This document shows, piece after piece, positions 7,982 through 15,752 of a stretch of DNA of 64,000 nt. The notes under the pieces are model-generated. The model saw only the letters and a list, made by a program, of their open reading frames with translations. It made no database searches and was not told where the DNA came from. This DNA comes from Mycobacterium sp. ACS1612. GTDB taxonomy: Bacteria; Actinomycetota; Actinomycetes; Mycobacteriales; Mycobacteriaceae. The stretch covers positions 162,645 through 226,644 of the forward strand of contig NZ_LZHZ01000061.1 of the NCBI RefSeq assembly GCF_001667505.1, in the 5' to 3' direction. Made by a program: the position numbers and the translations under genes. The stretch's first letter is position 1. Every line of letters begins with the position of its first letter.

Positions 7982-8295
7982 CCGGCGGAGGGCTCGTCGG
8001 TGTCTTCACCGCGCAGCCTGGCCTGCAACTGCTCCTTGTCTTTGCGGCGGCGTTCGTCGAAGACCGCGATGCTCGCGGTAGCGCGGCGCCGCAGCGGGGC
8101 GAACAACCAGATGCCGAGCGGCAGCGCGATCACCAAACCGAACAGCAACGCCACCACGAGCGGAAAATCGCGCACGCCGAGCAGATGTCCGGCACCGAAG
8201 ATCACCGCCGTCAGAATCGCGACGAGTAGCAGGCGGGCTGCGACGTAGGCCAGCACGTCGAGCACCAATCGGGATCGAGGTGGTCGATCAGACAC
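7978..8295 (-). CDS. DUF4229 small membrane protein
   Basis: The protein has 105 residues with two membrane segments at about 17-40 and 45-67, followed by a charged, helical cytoplasmic tail (ERRRKDKEQLQARLRG). This is the DUF4229 pattern of actinobacteria; it corresponds by position to Rv0531 as I recall the H37Rv map. It is the first gene of a two-gene unit with the class V aminotransferase (ATGA overlap). Its function is unknown. Confidence 0.75.
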   Translation of the reverse strand: MSDRPPRSRLVLDVLAYVAARLLLVAILTAVIFGAGHLLGVRDFPLVVALLFGLVIALPLGIWLFAPLRRRATASIAVFDERRRKDKEQLQARLRGEDTDEPSAG

Positions 8296-8343
8296 GGCCC
8301 GAGCCTACCCACGGCGCGTATATTCAGTTAAAGGAGGTTTTTG

Positions 8344-8517
8344 GTGGCGTATTTGCTCCTTGTTCTCGTGTTGGGCGGTTTGGTCTACGCCGGTTGGCGG
8401 CTGACCCGCATGACTGCGGCTCGGCCGAAGACGCGTGTGATCGGCCCGGACGACGATCCCGATTTTCTGCGGCGGCTCGGTCACGGGGACAACAATCCTC
8501 GACCGGAGCGGCCCTAG
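8344..8517 (+). CDS. Small single-pass membrane protein (Rv0530A-like)
   Basis: The protein has 57 residues from the GTG at 8344, which follows a strong AAAGGAGG (8331-8338) at five bases. A TTG one codon earlier is also possible. It begins with a membrane segment (AYLLLVLVLGGLVYAGW), then TRMTAARPKTRVIGPDDDPDFLRRL and a short hydrophilic tail. It is a credible gene because of the ribosome site, the good membrane helix, and its place between the ccs-linked ATPase and DUF4229 genes, where a gene of this size is known in mycobacteria. It may be an accessory of a membrane complex; nothing specific can be read. Confidence 0.7.
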   Translation: MAYLLLVLVLGGLVYAGWRLTRMTAARPKTRVIGPDDDPDFLRRLGHGDNNPRPERP

Positions 8518-8528
8518 TCAGACGTGCT

Positions 8529-9605
8529 TCAGGTCGTCGCGCTCGGGAAGCCGTCCGCGACGACCGCCGCCAATTCCAGCAGTGCCTCCCTCGTCTCCGG
8601 CTTGAGCCGGTCGAGGCTGATCTCGGCGCCCTCCTCGAGATGCGGGTCGAAGGGCACCTGTTTGACGGCGCGGCACCGCCGCGAGAAATGATCGACTACC
8701 TTCTTCAGATCGACCTTTCCTGACCTGGGTCGCACCGCGTTGATGACCGCGATCGAGTTGCGCACCATGTCCTGATGTCCGTGCGCGTCCAGCCAGTCCA
8801 GGGTGGCCGATGCGCTGCGGGCTCCGTCGACCGAACCGCTGCTGACCACCACGAGCACGTCGGCCTTATCCAGCACCGCCGACATCGCCGAGTGCAACAT
8901 GCCGGTGCCGCAGTCGGTGAGCACCACGCTGTAGAACCGCTCCAGCACCTCCAGGGTGGCCGCATAGTCGTCGGAACTGAACGCCTCCGACACCGCGGGA
9001 TCGCTCTCCGACGCGAGCACCTCCAGCCGGCTGGGCCCCTGCGAGGTGTAGGCGCGGACGTCGCTGTAGGCCTCGATGCCCTCGGCGTCGCGCAGCAGGT
9101 GCCGCACGGTGTTCGGGGTTTCCAGCGGCACCTTCTGGCTGAGCGTGCCGCGGTCGGGATTGGCGTCGACCGCGACGACGCGGTCACCGCGGATGGAGGC
9201 GAAGGTGGCTCCGAGCGTCGCGGTGATCGTGGTCTTGCCGACGCCGCCCTTCAGTGACAGCAACGCGATCCGGTAGCAGCCGCGCAGCGGCCGCTGCACC
9301 TGGGCGACGAGGCCGTTGCGGCGGGTGACCTTGGGGCTCTCGCCGACGTTGAGCAGTTTGAACGTCCCGAAGTACAGCCACTTGCGCCACCCCTCCGACG
9401 GCGCCCGCTTGGGCTGCCCCAGCAGCGCGACGGTGGACAGATCGAGGTATGGCGTCGGTTGGTCCGGCGGCGAGGCCGGCGGACCAGACGCGTGCCCCAG
9501 CGGCAAGCCGTTCGGCGGTGTCGGGGCGGTCCACTCGGCCGGAACAGACTGCGCCGGATCGCTGAACCGCTGCTGCGACCGAAACCCGCCCGACTGGTCA
9601 GACAA
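8529..9605 (-). CDS. MinD/ParA-like ATPase at the end of the cytochrome c maturation operon
   Basis: The protein has 358 residues starting at a TTG (9605). Residues 1-60 are Pro/Gly-rich and probably disordered. A deviant Walker A motif (SLKGGVGKTT) lies at 117-126, followed by VVAVDANPDRGTLSQ, a Walker A' style segment, and a later VVLTDCGTG. This is the fold of MinD/ParA and of the ESX-linked EspI-like ATPases of mycobacteria. It lies 18 bases after ccsA, on the same strand, so it is probably transcribed with it. Such ATPases position or recruit membrane complexes; a link to cytochrome c assembly is inferred from position only. The order matches Rv0530 as recalled. Confidence 0.8.
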   Translation of the reverse strand: MSDQSGGFRSQQRFSDPAQSVPAEWTAPTPPNGLPLGHASGPPASPPDQPTPYLDLSTVALLGQPKRAPSEGWRKWLYFGTFKLLNVGESPKVTRRNGLVAQVQRPLRGCYRIALLSLKGGVGKTTITATLGATFASIRGDRVVAVDANPDRGTLSQKVPLETPNTVRHLLRDAEGIEAYSDVRAYTSQGPSRLEVLASESDPAVSEAFSSDDYAATLEVLERFYSVVLTDCGTGMLHSAMSAVLDKADVLVVVSSGSVDGARSASATLDWLDAHGHQDMVRNSIAVINAVRPRSGKVDLKKVVDHFSRRCRAVKQVPFDPHLEEGAEISLDRLKPETREALLELAAVVADGFPSATT

Positions 9606-9623
9606 CGCGTACCCCTCTCGTTA

Positions 9624-10604
9624 TCAGCCGACTCCAGCGTACGAATGCAGCCCGACGGTGACCAGGTTGATGAAGAACAGGTTGAACACCATCGCGACGA
9701 ATCCGACGACGTTGATCCATGCGGCCTTCCTGTCGCGCCAGCCCGCGGTCGACCGTGCGTGCAGATACGCCGCGTACACCACCCACGCGATGAACGACAC
9801 CGTCTCCTTGGGGTCCCAGCCCCAGTACCGGCCCCAGGCCTCCTCGGCCCAGATCGCGCCGAAGATGACGCCGAACCCGAACACCGGAAACGCGAAAATG
9901 GTTGTTCGATAAGCGATCCGGTCGAGCGTCTGCGCGTCGGGCAGCCGTTGCACGAACGCGTTGTCGGGCAGGTACATCTTCAGCAGGAACAAGATGCTGG
10001 CCACCCCCGCCACCAAGAACACCCCAGAGCCGAGGCTGACCACCGACACGTGGATCGGCAACCAGTACGACTGCAGTGCCGGCATCACCGGGGCGGCGTT
10101 GGTATAGAGCCAGCGACCCGACACGGTCAGCAGGATCAGCACCGGCACCAACACGAACACCCACAGGGCGCGGTACTGCGGCCTGCGCAGCACGATGGCG
10201 CCCGCGACCAGTCCCGAGAAACAGGTCAGGTTGATGAACTCGTACATGTTGCCCCAGGGCACCCGCGCCGTGGCCAGACCGCGCAGCACGATGCACACTG
10301 CCAACAACCCGATGCCGACGTAGACCAACGCCAGCCCGGCCTTGCCGGTGCGTTCGTCGAGCGGGCGTTTCGGCTCCGCGGCGACGACCCCAGGGGTGGC
10401 GCTGTCGGCGCCCACCTTGGCGCCCGGGCCGAATGTCGCCGCCGTTGCGGCCCCGACCAACTCGCGGGCTTCGACCTTGCGGCCTCGGCTGTAGGCCAGC
10501 TCGACAGCGAGCAACAGCAGCGCGGTCACCAGCACCACCACCGACGAGGTGAAGGCCCAGTCGGAATACCGGGCCAGGTCTATGTCGATGTGTTCGGTAT
10601 TCAT
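9624..10604 (-). CDS. ccsA: Cytochrome c assembly protein CcsA/CcsB (haem handling)
   Basis: The protein has 326 residues and about eight membrane helices. The tryptophan-rich haem-binding signature is present near the C-terminus (YWGWDPKETVSFIAWVVYAA), with conserved histidines nearby (LHAR). Together with ResB it forms the system II haem lyase, which exports haem and attaches it to CxxCH motifs of c-type cytochromes outside the membrane. The ATG overlaps the resB stop (ATGA). The family is clear, though naming (CcsA or CcsB) differs between annotators. Confidence 0.93.
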   Translation of the reverse strand: MNTEHIDIDLARYSDWAFTSSVVVLVTALLLLAVELAYSRGRKVEARELVGAATAATFGPGAKVGADSATPGVVAAEPKRPLDERTGKAGLALVYVGIGLLAVCIVLRGLATARVPWGNMYEFINLTCFSGLVAGAIVLRRPQYRALWVFVLVPVLILLTVSGRWLYTNAAPVMPALQSYWLPIHVSVVSLGSGVFLVAGVASILFLLKMYLPDNAFVQRLPDAQTLDRIAYRTTIFAFPVFGFGVIFGAIWAEEAWGRYWGWDPKETVSFIAWVVYAAYLHARSTAGWRDRKAAWINVVGFVAMVFNLFFINLVTVGLHSYAGVG

Positions 10605-12184
10605 GTGACCTTCTCCGCTTCCCGCTGGACGTCGACGTCCAACAGACGTTGCGTCAACCGCTCGAACTCGTCACCCCACCCCGAGTTGTCGGTGCGCGCC
10701 AAGCCGCCCAGCTCGACGCTTACCGTACCTGCACCCGCGGGCGTCAGCCGAACCCAGACCCGGCGACGCCGCACCACCAGCGACACCAGCAGGCCGGCCA
10801 TCATCGTCAGCGCGAACACCAGTACCCAGATCTGGGCCGGGTCGTGCGACACCTGCACGTTGATGAACGGCACGGCGCCGTCGAACCGGACGACGGTGCC
10901 AGGCCCGGGGCCAGGGTCGAGCCGGACCTCTTGTCCCACCTTGAGGTTCACCCTGGCCTTCTTGGTCAGCCGGTTCTGCTCGATGAGCTTCGGATCGAGT
11001 GAGAACAACGACTGCGGCTTGCCGGTGTCCAGGCCGGTGTCGCCTTTATAGATGTCGATGGCGACGGCCGGGTCGTTCATCGCGGGGAAGCTCGACGACA
11101 GCAGCGTGCCGTCGAGTTGCTCGGTCGGCGCGAACAGACCCTGGATGGCGATCTGGTTCTTGCGCCGCTGGTCGGGGCCGGGGTAGCTGCCGGCTGGCGG
11201 GTCGAACCGCATCGCGCCGGAGGACAGCAGGGTGATCTGGTCCTCGGGCCGGAACTGCAGCGTCTGCGTGCGGGTCTGCCCGCCGGGGAACGTGACGGTG
11301 AACGTCGGGGCGTAGCCGTGGCCCTGCAGGTACACCCGGTCGCCGCCGACGCGCAGCGGCTCGTTGACCTTCAGGTGGTACGGCCGCCAGGTGTTGCTGT
11401 CGAGGTCGGCGCCGGCCTGGTAGTCGATGTCGGCGGCGAAGCCGACGGCCTGCCCGCTGGGCAGATAATGCGCCTGGAAGTCGTTGACCCGCAAGCAGAT
11501 CGGGTACAGCGAGGTGCCGTCGACGGTGTTGCCCGCCCGGAACGAGTCGAACGCCGCGGGTGACGCCGAACAGAAGCCTGGCCCCTTGTCGGCGACGACG
11601 ATCACGTTGCCCTCGTAGCCGAACAGCTTGCCGGCGGCCACCGCGACCAGCAGACCCAGCAGCGAGAAGTGGAAGACGATGTTGCCGAACTCGCGGAGGT
11701 AACCTTTTTCCGCAGAAATCTCGGTGATTCCGCCCTCTTGCGTGCGGACGACGCGGCGCCACCCCTTCAGTTCGCCGTTGACGTGGTCGGTCAACTGCTG
11801 CGGGTCCGCGTTGATCTCGGCGGCATGGTGTTTGGGCAGTCGACTCAGGTTGCGGGGCACCGCGACCGGCGTGGCCCGCAGGCTGCGGGCGTGCTCGATC
11901 AGTCGCGGGGTCAGGCAACCGACCAACGAGACGAACAGCAGCACATAAATCGAGGTGAACCAGAAACTGGAGAACACCTCGAAGGCCTGCACCCGGTCCA
12001 GCCAGGGGCCGATGGTCGGATGCTCGGCGAGGTACTGCTCGACCTTGGATTCGTTGAGGCTGCGCTGCGGCAGCAGTGCGCCGGGGATGGCGCCCAGCGC
12101 CAGCAGGAACAGCAACACCAGCGCGGTGCCCATCGACGTCAGGGTCCGCCAGGTGTTCCGTATCAGCGCGAGCAGCTTCGTCAT
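10601..12184 (-). CDS. resB: Cytochrome c biogenesis protein ResB
   Basis: The protein has 527 residues. Membrane helices lie at about residues 15-40, 70-95, 165-185 and 455-475, with a large extracytoplasmic domain (about 190-450) between the third and fourth. The N-terminal phrase WRTLTSMGTALVLLFLLALGAIPG and FWFTSIYVLLFVSLVGC are typical of ResB/Ccs1. It partners CcsA in system II haem attachment. Start and stop overlap the neighbours by four bases, placing it in the resA-ccdA-resB-ccsA chain. Confidence 0.92.
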   Translation of the reverse strand: MTKLLALIRNTWRTLTSMGTALVLLFLLALGAIPGALLPQRSLNESKVEQYLAEHPTIGPWLDRVQAFEVFSSFWFTSIYVLLFVSLVGCLTPRLIEHARSLRATPVAVPRNLSRLPKHHAAEINADPQQLTDHVNGELKGWRRVVRTQEGGITEISAEKGYLREFGNIVFHFSLLGLLVAVAAGKLFGYEGNVIVVADKGPGFCSASPAAFDSFRAGNTVDGTSLYPICLRVNDFQAHYLPSGQAVGFAADIDYQAGADLDSNTWRPYHLKVNEPLRVGGDRVYLQGHGYAPTFTVTFPGGQTRTQTLQFRPEDQITLLSSGAMRFDPPAGSYPGPDQRRKNQIAIQGLFAPTEQLDGTLLSSSFPAMNDPAVAIDIYKGDTGLDTGKPQSLFSLDPKLIEQNRLTKKARVNLKVGQEVRLDPGPGPGTVVRFDGAVPFINVQVSHDPAQIWVLVFALTMMAGLLVSLVVRRRRVWVRLTPAGAGTVSVELGGLARTDNSGWGDEFERLTQRLLDVDVQREAEKVT

Positions 12185-12951
12185 ATCGGCAACGTCACAT
12201 CGCTGACAAACACGTCGCGCACCCAGGACACGAAGTCATTCCACAGCCCCGTCACCAGCGCGGTGCCGACCAGAATCAGCAGAACCCCGCCGAAGATCTG
12301 AATCGCGCGAGTGTGCTTCCGTAGCCAGCCCAGGCCCTGTACTGCGCGGGCCGAACCGAAAGCCAACAGCACGAACGGGATCCCCAGCCCGAGGCAGTAG
12401 GCGATCACCAACGCCACGCCGCGGGCCACGCTGGCGCCGTCGGTGGCCGAGGCCACCGCGATCACACCCGTCAGCGTCGGCCCGAGGCACGGCGTCCAGC
12501 CCAGCCCGAACACCGCGCCCAGCAGCGGGGCCCCGCCGAGCGTCGAGACCTGGCGCGGAGTGAATCGGGCCTCGCGCTGCAGCACCGGGATGAATCCGAC
12601 GAACACCAGACCCATCACGATCGTGATTACGCCGCCGAGGCGTTGCAGCAGAAGCTGATTGGTGATCAGCGTCGTCGTCATCCCCAGCACCGCGACCGTC
12701 CCGAGCAGAAAGACCGCGGTGAAGCCCGCCACGAACAGCAGCGCCGCGCCCGTGACACGGAGTCGGGCGGTGCGCACGGCGACGTCGCCCGGCCTTTCCT
12801 CGACGCCGACGACGGCGGCCAGATAGGACAGGTAGCCCGGCACCAACGGCACCACGCACGGTGAGGCGAACGACACGAAGCCTGCCGCGATGCTGACACC
12901 GACGGCGAGCAGCACCGGTCCAGCAGCGGCGATCTCGGTGAACCCGGTCAT
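12181..12951 (-). CDS. ccdA: Thiol-disulfide transporter CcdA
   Basis: The protein has 256 residues and six membrane helices. The two redox cysteines are present in the family motifs SFASPCVVPLVPGY (near residue 31) and WTPCLGPTL in helix 4. CcdA carries electrons from cytoplasmic thioredoxin across the membrane to an extracytoplasmic thioredoxin, here the adjacent ResA-like lipoprotein, which keeps apocytochrome cysteines reduced. The ATG overlaps the resA stop (ATGA) and its own stop overlaps the resB start. Confidence 0.93.
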   Translation of the reverse strand: MTGFTEIAAAGPVLLAVGVSIAAGFVSFASPCVVPLVPGYLSYLAAVVGVEERPGDVAVRTARLRVTGAALLFVAGFTAVFLLGTVAVLGMTTTLITNQLLLQRLGGVITIVMGLVFVGFIPVLQREARFTPRQVSTLGGAPLLGAVFGLGWTPCLGPTLTGVIAVASATDGASVARGVALVIAYCLGLGIPFVLLAFGSARAVQGLGWLRKHTRAIQIFGGVLLILVGTALVTGLWNDFVSWVRDVFVSDVTLPI

Positions 12952-13565
12952 GCGCCGGCCTTTTGGTGCTCCGGTGTTGAGTCCTTTTCCCCAGCAAGCC
13001 TTTCCACCAAAGGCTGCAGGTCCTCGGCGAGCAGTTCGCGGAGGAACACCGCGGCGACGCGGTGCTGGCGGTCCAGCACGACGGTCGACGGAATCACCGT
13101 GGTGGGATATTTACCGCCGAACGCGATCATGCTGCGCATCGGCGGGTCGTAGATCGACGGGAAGGTGACCTTGCGGTCGAGGATGAAGTCCTGTGCGGCG
13201 TCGCGGTTGTTGTCGCGCACGTCGATGCCGAGGAACGCCACCCCCTTGGCGCGGGTGGCGTCGTACACCTTCTGCAGTTGGGTGATCTCGGTGCGGCAGG
13301 GTCCACACCACTGACCCCACACGTTGACGACGACGACCTTGCCCGCGAAGTCGTCGAGCGACACGGTCTTGGCGGGGTCCATCAACTCGGGGCCCGTCAA
13401 CGCGCCTGGGCGGCCGCGGTTTTCGGGCGGGTCGTAGACGATGTCGGTTTTGCCGCCTGGCGCCACGAATTCGAAGGTGCCGCCCTGCGCGACGGCGTCG
13501 TCACCGGTGGAACAGCCAGCGAGCGCGACCACCGCCGCGCTTGCCAGGGCCACCAGCCACTTCAC
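12948..13565 (-). CDS. resA: ResA/TlpA-like thioredoxin lipoprotein
   Basis: The protein has 205 residues from the GTG at 13565, which overlaps the upstream stop (GTGA). Upstream in-frame codons are unlikely to be used. It has a lipoprotein signal: KWLVALASAAVVALAGC, with the lipidated Cys at about residue 18. The thioredoxin domain has the active site WCGPC within VVNVWGQWCGPCRTE. It is anchored outside the membrane and reduces the CxxC of apocytochrome c before haem attachment, fed by CcdA. The gene order fits that role exactly. Confidence 0.9.
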   Translation of the reverse strand: MKWLVALASAAVVALAGCSTGDDAVAQGGTFEFVAPGGKTDIVYDPPENRGRPGALTGPELMDPAKTVSLDDFAGKVVVVNVWGQWCGPCRTEITQLQKVYDATRAKGVAFLGIDVRDNNRDAAQDFILDRKVTFPSIYDPPMRSMIAFGGKYPTTVIPSTVVLDRQHRVAAVFLRELLAEDLQPLVERLAGEKDSTPEHQKAGA

Positions 13566-14170
13566 TGCCCTGCCAGCTCCGAGTATCCCCAGCCGACGTA
13601 GGCGTCGCCGTGGAAGTAGAAGGAGGTGACCGAGGCCAGATTGCACATCCGGCGGGTCGGGAAGTGGTGCAGCGGGTGACCGGTCATCGCCCTGCGAAGG
13701 GTCTCCACCGGAAGCTGGTGACTGACGCAGACCGCCTCGTGACCGGCTGCCTTGGCCCTGGCCCTGTGCAGCGCCGCCGTCATGCGGGCCGCGATGTCGG
13801 CGTATGGCTCACCCCAGGACGGGCTGCGCGGGTTGCGCAGGTACCACCAGTTGCGCGGATCGCGCAGGGCGCCGTCGCCGGGCGAGACCCGTTGGCCCTG
13901 AAAGATGTTCGTCGACTCGATCAGTTGGTCGTCGGTGTCGATCGACAGGCCGCGGGCGACCGCTATCGGCTCCGCGGTCTCCTGCGCGCGCTCCAGCGGC
14001 GAGGCGACGACATAGACGATGTCACGCAGAGCCAGCCAGTCCGCGACAGCCTGCGCCTGCGCACGCCCGCGTTCGGAGAGGTGGTAGTTCGGCAGCCTGC
14101 CGTACAGGATCTTCTCCGGGTTGTGCACCTCGCCGTGCCGCATCACGTGCACGATTGTTTTCTCGGTCAT
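13562..14170 (-). CDS. Histidine phosphatase superfamily protein (phosphoglycerate-mutase-like)
   Basis: The protein has 202 residues from the ATG at 14170 (MTEKTIVHVMRHGEV), which overlaps the hemL stop. The RHG triad is at 11-13, and a later VSHQLPVETLR supplies the second catalytic His. It has the compact form of CobC/GpmB-type phosphatases rather than glycolytic mutases, and a true Gpm1 is present elsewhere in the window. The substrate is unknown. Its place between hemL and resA is conserved in mycobacteria (Rv0525 as recalled). Confidence 0.85.
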   Translation of the reverse strand: MTEKTIVHVMRHGEVHNPEKILYGRLPNYHLSERGRAQAQAVADWLALRDIVYVVASPLERAQETAEPIAVARGLSIDTDDQLIESTNIFQGQRVSPGDGALRDPRNWWYLRNPRSPSWGEPYADIAARMTAALHRARAKAAGHEAVCVSHQLPVETLRRAMTGHPLHHFPTRRMCNLASVTSFYFHGDAYVGWGYSELAGQ

Positions 14171-15471
14171 GTCGGCTTCTTCGCTTCGGCCGCCGCGCGC
14201 GCGGCACCGGGCAGGGCGTCGGCGATGCGCTCGAACGCCTCGTCGTCGAGAGCCGCTGAGACGAACCAGGTTTCGAATGCGCTCGGCGGCGGATAGACAC
14301 CGGCATCGAGCAGCGCGTGGAAGAACGCCGGGAACCGCCACGTCTCGGTGGCGCGGGCGGACGCAAAGTCGTGGACGGGTTCGTCGGTGAAGAACACGCT
14401 GAGCATGTTGCCCGCATGCTGAACCTGATGCGCCACACCGGCTTCGGTGAGCGCCGTCTTCATCAGCGCCATCAACCGGTCGGCGTTGGCATCCAGTGCG
14501 GCGTACGCGGCATCGTCGGCGGCGCGCAGTGTGGCAAGGCCGGCCGCCATCGCGACGGGGTTACCCGACAAGGTGCCCGCCTGATACACCGGGCCGAGCG
14601 GCGCGAGTCGTTCCATCACCTCGGCGCGGCCGCCGAACGCGGCGGCGGGCAGGCCACCGCTCATCACCTTGCCGAAAGTGAACAGGTCCGCGTCGACGGG
14701 ATCGAGTCCGTACCAACCGGATCCGCTGACCCGAAAGCCGGTCATCACCTCATCGGAGATGAGCAGCGCGCCGTGAGAGGCGGTGATGCGGCGCAGGGCG
14801 GCGTTGAAACCGTCCAGAGGTGGGACGGTGCCCATGTTGCCGGGGCTGGCTTCGGTGATGACGCAGGCGATCTCGTCGCCGAACTGCCCGAAGACCTCTT
14901 CGACGGCCGCAACATTGTTGTAGGGCAACACGATTGTGTCTGCGGTGGCGGCGCCCGTCACCCCCGGCGAGGACGGCAGACCGAGAGTGGCCACCCCCGA
15001 TCCGGCGTCGGCGAGCAGCGCATCACTGTGGCCGTGGTAGCAGCCGGAGAACTTGACGATCTTGGCGCGGCCGGTGAACCCGCGGGCCAACCGGATGGCG
15101 CTCATGGTGGCCTCGGTTCCGGAGTTGACCATGCGCAGCCGTTCGACCGGCGCAACGCGGCCGATGATCTCGGTCGCGAGTTCGGTCTCCGACGGTGTCG
15201 GCGCGCCGAAGGACAGACCGTAGGCGGCGACCCGCTGCACGGCCTCGACGACCGCGGGGTGCGCGTGGCCGAGGATCATCGGTCCCCACGAGCAGACCAG
15301 GTCGACGTAGCGGTTGTCGTCGGCGTCGGTCAGCCAGTAGCCCGCCGCGCAGGTGATGAAGCGCGGGGTGCCTCCGACCGAGGAAAACGCCCTGACCGGC
15401 GAGTTCACCCCGCCGGGGATCACGGCGCACGCGTCGCTGAACAGCTTCGCGGACAGGTCGGTGCGGTGCAT
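14167..15471 (-). CDS. hemL: Glutamate-1-semialdehyde 2,1-aminomutase
   Basis: The protein has 434 residues from the ATG at 15471, which gives the normal family N-terminus (SAKLFSDACAVIPGGVNSPVR). It converts glutamate-1-semialdehyde, the product of HemA, to 5-aminolevulinate using PLP. Cofactor residues are visible: SGTEATMSA at 117-125, DEVMTGFR near 240, and the Schiff-base Lys268 in FTFGKVMSGGLP. It is the first gene of a tightly coupled operon that continues into cytochrome c maturation, which joins haem supply to haem use. A short inverted repeat lies 35-50 bases upstream of the start. Confidence 0.96.
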   Translation of the reverse strand: MHRTDLSAKLFSDACAVIPGGVNSPVRAFSSVGGTPRFITCAAGYWLTDADDNRYVDLVCSWGPMILGHAHPAVVEAVQRVAAYGLSFGAPTPSETELATEIIGRVAPVERLRMVNSGTEATMSAIRLARGFTGRAKIVKFSGCYHGHSDALLADAGSGVATLGLPSSPGVTGAATADTIVLPYNNVAAVEEVFGQFGDEIACVITEASPGNMGTVPPLDGFNAALRRITASHGALLISDEVMTGFRVSGSGWYGLDPVDADLFTFGKVMSGGLPAAAFGGRAEVMERLAPLGPVYQAGTLSGNPVAMAAGLATLRAADDAAYAALDANADRLMALMKTALTEAGVAHQVQHAGNMLSVFFTDEPVHDFASARATETWRFPAFFHALLDAGVYPPPSAFETWFVSAALDDEAFERIADALPGAARAAAEAKKPT

Positions 15472-15505
15472 GACCTCTAGTGTTCCAGCCCCGCGGATGA
15501 GGTCA

Positions 15506-15520
15506 ACTACAGGGTGTAGT
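15506..15520. promoter_or_regulatory. Short inverted repeat upstream of hemL
   Basis: ACTACA (15506-15511) and TGTAGT (15515-15520) are exact complements around GGG. The element lies 35-49 bases before the hemL ATG in the 281-base gap shared with the divergent LuxR/AAA regulator. It is a candidate operator or leader hairpin. The rest of the gap (15521-15752) shows no gene. Confidence 0.25.
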
Positions 15521-15752
15521 GGTCGGCGTTCGAGCTGGACGTGCCGGCCACGGACATCGGTAACGGCGCGGCGTGCGGCAAACTCATCGCCAATTGCGTA
15601 GCCCAACGGGATCACAGCAGGTGGGAGCGGCGGAACAGGCCTACACTGACTGCCAGCGCTAGCAGCGGCGAGAGATCTGGGCGACACAACTTGGACGGCA
15701 CAATCTGGAGGCTTTGCGCCCGCCTACGTCAAGTTGGTGGGCGGTCATTCGC

